Assembly (NCBI RefSeq): GCF_022829515.1
Contig: NZ_JAKSYL010000089.1
Location: forward strand, 1-48,099
Direction: 5' to 3'
Origin: Methylobacterium sp. J-048
Lineage (GTDB): Bacteria; Pseudomonadota; Alphaproteobacteria; Rhizobiales; Beijerinckiaceae
Length of the DNA stretch: 48,099 nucleotides
The notes beneath the pieces were generated by a model. The model was given only the letters and a program-made list of their open reading frames with translations, was not told the origin of the DNA and did no database searches. Below, piece after piece: positions 46,766 to 48,099 of this stretch. A program made the translations under genes and the position numbers. How positions within the stretch are numbered: position 1 is the stretch's first letter; the number at the start of each line of letters is the position of its first letter.

Positions 46766-48099
46766 TCAGGCCTCCCTGTACCAGTCGGGTAGGAACGACA
46801 GGTCGTTGTCCCAACCGCTTTGCAAGGCAGCGAGTCGTGCGCCCACCGCCGATACCTTCGCTCGGTGGATCAGTGGCAGCACATTCTCCGAGACCGCGAG
46901 GTCGTTGCACTTGATCAGAAGCGCTGCCCGCTTGACCGGGTCGAGCTCGCTCTGAGCGGCGTTGTAGGCCGCGTCGTAGGTGTCGTTGCGCCAGCGCACG
47001 ACGTTGCGGCCCTGCCACTTGTTCTCCTTGGTGGCGATCTCCCACGAGACGTACTGGAGCAGCCAGATCGCCGGATCCGCCTGGGTCATGTTGTTCGTGT
47101 ACATCTCCATGTCTGCGTAGAAATGCGGGTAGGTGTCGGGGTTGGCCGGGTCGGAGGAGAAGAACACCGAGCCGGTGACCGATTTCAGCTCGATCTCGAT
47201 GCCGGCCTTGGCCGCCGCCTGCTTGATGATCGCCTGGGTCCTCTGGCGCGGGGCGTTGATCGAGGTCTGGAACAGCAGCTTCAGGCGCTTGCCGTCCTTG
47301 ACCCGCACGCCGTCCGAGCCCCTCGCCCAGCCGGCCTCGTCGAGGAGCGCGTTGGCCTTGGCCAAGTCGAAGGCGAAGCTGGTGTTCTTGGAGACGAAGC
47401 GCTCCGGGCCGTTGACCGTGTTGGCGGTGGGTTTGCCGGTGCGGCCGTAAATGTACGTCTCGATCGACTTACGGTCGACCAGCAGGTTCATCGCCTGGCA
47501 GACCTTCGGGTCGGAGAAGGCGGGGTGCTTGGTTTTGAGCGAGGACCGTTCACCGTCGACCTCGACGTTCGGGTCGGTGGTGTTGAGCAGCAGGAACTCG
47601 AGATTGCCGCCGTAGACGACGTCGACCCGGCCCTTGCCGCCGGTCTCCAGGCGCTTGAGCACCTCGTCCTCGACTTGAAGGTTCCAGGCGTAATCGTACT
47701 CGCCGGTCTGGAGCACCGCGCGCGCCGCCGAGACCGCGTCGCCGCCGCCCTTCATCTCGAGGGTGTCGAAATAGGGGCGGTTGGGCAGGTGGTAGTTCGA
47801 GTTGCGCTCGCCCCGGACGATGTCGCCGGGCCGGAACTCGAGGAACCGGTACGGCCCGGTGCCCACGGGGGCGAGGTTCTGCGGCGCATCCCGGGATCTG
47901 GCGCCGGTATAGGCGGCGAACAGGTGCTTGGGGATCACCATGCCGACGATGCCCACGAAGGCATCGCACCAGTACGGCGTCGGCTTGTCGAACAGGACCC
48001 GGACGCTGAGGTCGTCGATCTTCTCGACGGTGCAATCCTTGTAGGAGCCGATCGTCACCGCCGCGGTGGCGGGGTCGCGGGCATAGGCCCAGGTGAACA
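46766..48099 (-). CDS. Peptide ABC transporter substrate-binding protein, partial (SBP family 5)
   Basis: The frame enters from the right edge (FTWAYARDPATAAV) and runs over 440 codons to a stop at 46766. Family-5 features include NLAPVGTGPYRFLEFRPGD, KHPAFSDPKVCQAMNLLVDR, the ANALLDEAGW segment and a C-terminal PLIHRAKVSAVGARLAAL. It binds peptides or similar ligands in the periplasm for a Dpp/Opp importer. The N-terminus with signal peptide lies outside the window. Its downstream permease is truncated at 46639-46749, so the system is broken unless encoded elsewhere. Confidence 0.92.
   Translation of the reverse strand, partial: FTWAYARDPATAAVTIGSYKDCTVEKIDDLSVRVLFDKPTPYWCDAFVGIVGMVIPKHLFAAYTGARSRDAPQNLAPVGTGPYRFLEFRPGDIVRGERNSNYHLPNRPYFDTLEMKGGGDAVSAARAVLQTGEYDYAWNLQVEDEVLKRLETGGKGRVDVVYGGNLEFLLLNTTDPNVEVDGERSSLKTKHPAFSDPKVCQAMNLLVDRKSIETYIYGRTGKPTANTVNGPERFVSKNTSFAFDLAKANALLDEAGWARGSDGVRVKDGKRLKLLFQTSINAPRQRTQAIIKQAAAKAGIEIELKSVTGSVFFSSDPANPDTYPHFYADMEMYTNNMTQADPAIWLLQYVSWEIATKENKWQGRNVVRWRNDTYDAAYNAAQSELDPVKRAALLIKCNDLAVSENVLPLIHRAKVSAVGARLAALQSGWDNDLSFLPDWYREA

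Overview
The window is high-GC alphaproteobacterial chromosome. The gene content fits Methylobacterium/Methylorubrum or a close Rhizobiales relative: a MucR/Ros regulator, PC4-like and AT-hook proteins, many very small orphan genes, NirBD and PxpABC. The genus is inferred from style and families, not from a marker gene. No rRNA and no CRISPR array was seen. One tRNA gene (CAT anticodon, tRNA-Ile2 type) lies at 3970-4045.

Layout. (1) 1-2.3 kb is insertion-sequence debris: two oppositely oriented IS407-type transposase tails forming a large palindrome, then a complete 1298-bp IS3-family element (735-2032) with 3-bp target duplications inside an older minus-strand ORF. (2) 2.2-14.4 kb is a patchwork of tiny orphan genes, decayed gene tails, repeated hairpin terminators, and AT-richer cargo that looks recently acquired. 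The cargo includes a HEPN-like RX4H protein (5960-6982), an acyltransferase-like protein (7946-8851) and a nucleoside-deoxyribosyltransferase/TIR-like putative effector (13595-14452). This stretch also holds a secreted protein with three identical-spacing Cys modules (9719-10156), a MucR paralogue lacking zinc ligands, and an AT-hook protein. (3) 14.4-16.4 kb on the minus strand is a prophage remnant with a tape-measure fragment and a terminase-small-subunit-like HTH protein.

(4) 16.7-20.6 kb holds kup (K+ uptake), a three-gene minus operon ending in a PC4-like ssDNA-binding protein, and a membrane-anchored protein with a degenerate Mrr nuclease domain. (5) 21.2-25.8 kb is a minus-strand nitrite assimilation operon (115-aa unknown, nirB, nirD, narK). 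Its upstream region carries a nested inverted repeat. (6) 26.5-29.4 kb holds a small unknown gene, a glutathione S-transferase, and the acetate permease pair actP/yjcH. (7) 29.5-35.3 kb is an AT-richer integrated element: a 5'-truncated tyrosine integrase, an HTH protein, an AlpA-type regulator, an unknown charged protein, a protein with all three rolling-circle Rep motifs (FVTIT, HCH, YxxK), and a zinc-ribbon protein that may be a degenerate relative. This is the best candidate for an undescribed system in the window.

(8) 35.6-45.5 kb is a catabolic locus built around 5-oxoprolinase (pxpABC). An M20 amidohydrolase, a D-2-hydroxyacid dehydrogenase and a VOC protein lie on the minus strand. 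Divergently transcribed are a polar amino-acid-type ABC importer, a GntR/FCD regulator and an ectoine-hydrolase-like M24 protein. A GGTATACC palindrome in the divergent promoter is a likely operator. Together these suggest uptake, ring opening and deacylation of a cyclic or N-acylated amino acid. (9) 45.7-48.1 kb holds a DMT exporter inserted beside a broken peptide ABC operon: the solute-binding protein runs off the right edge and the following permease is cut after about 13 codons.
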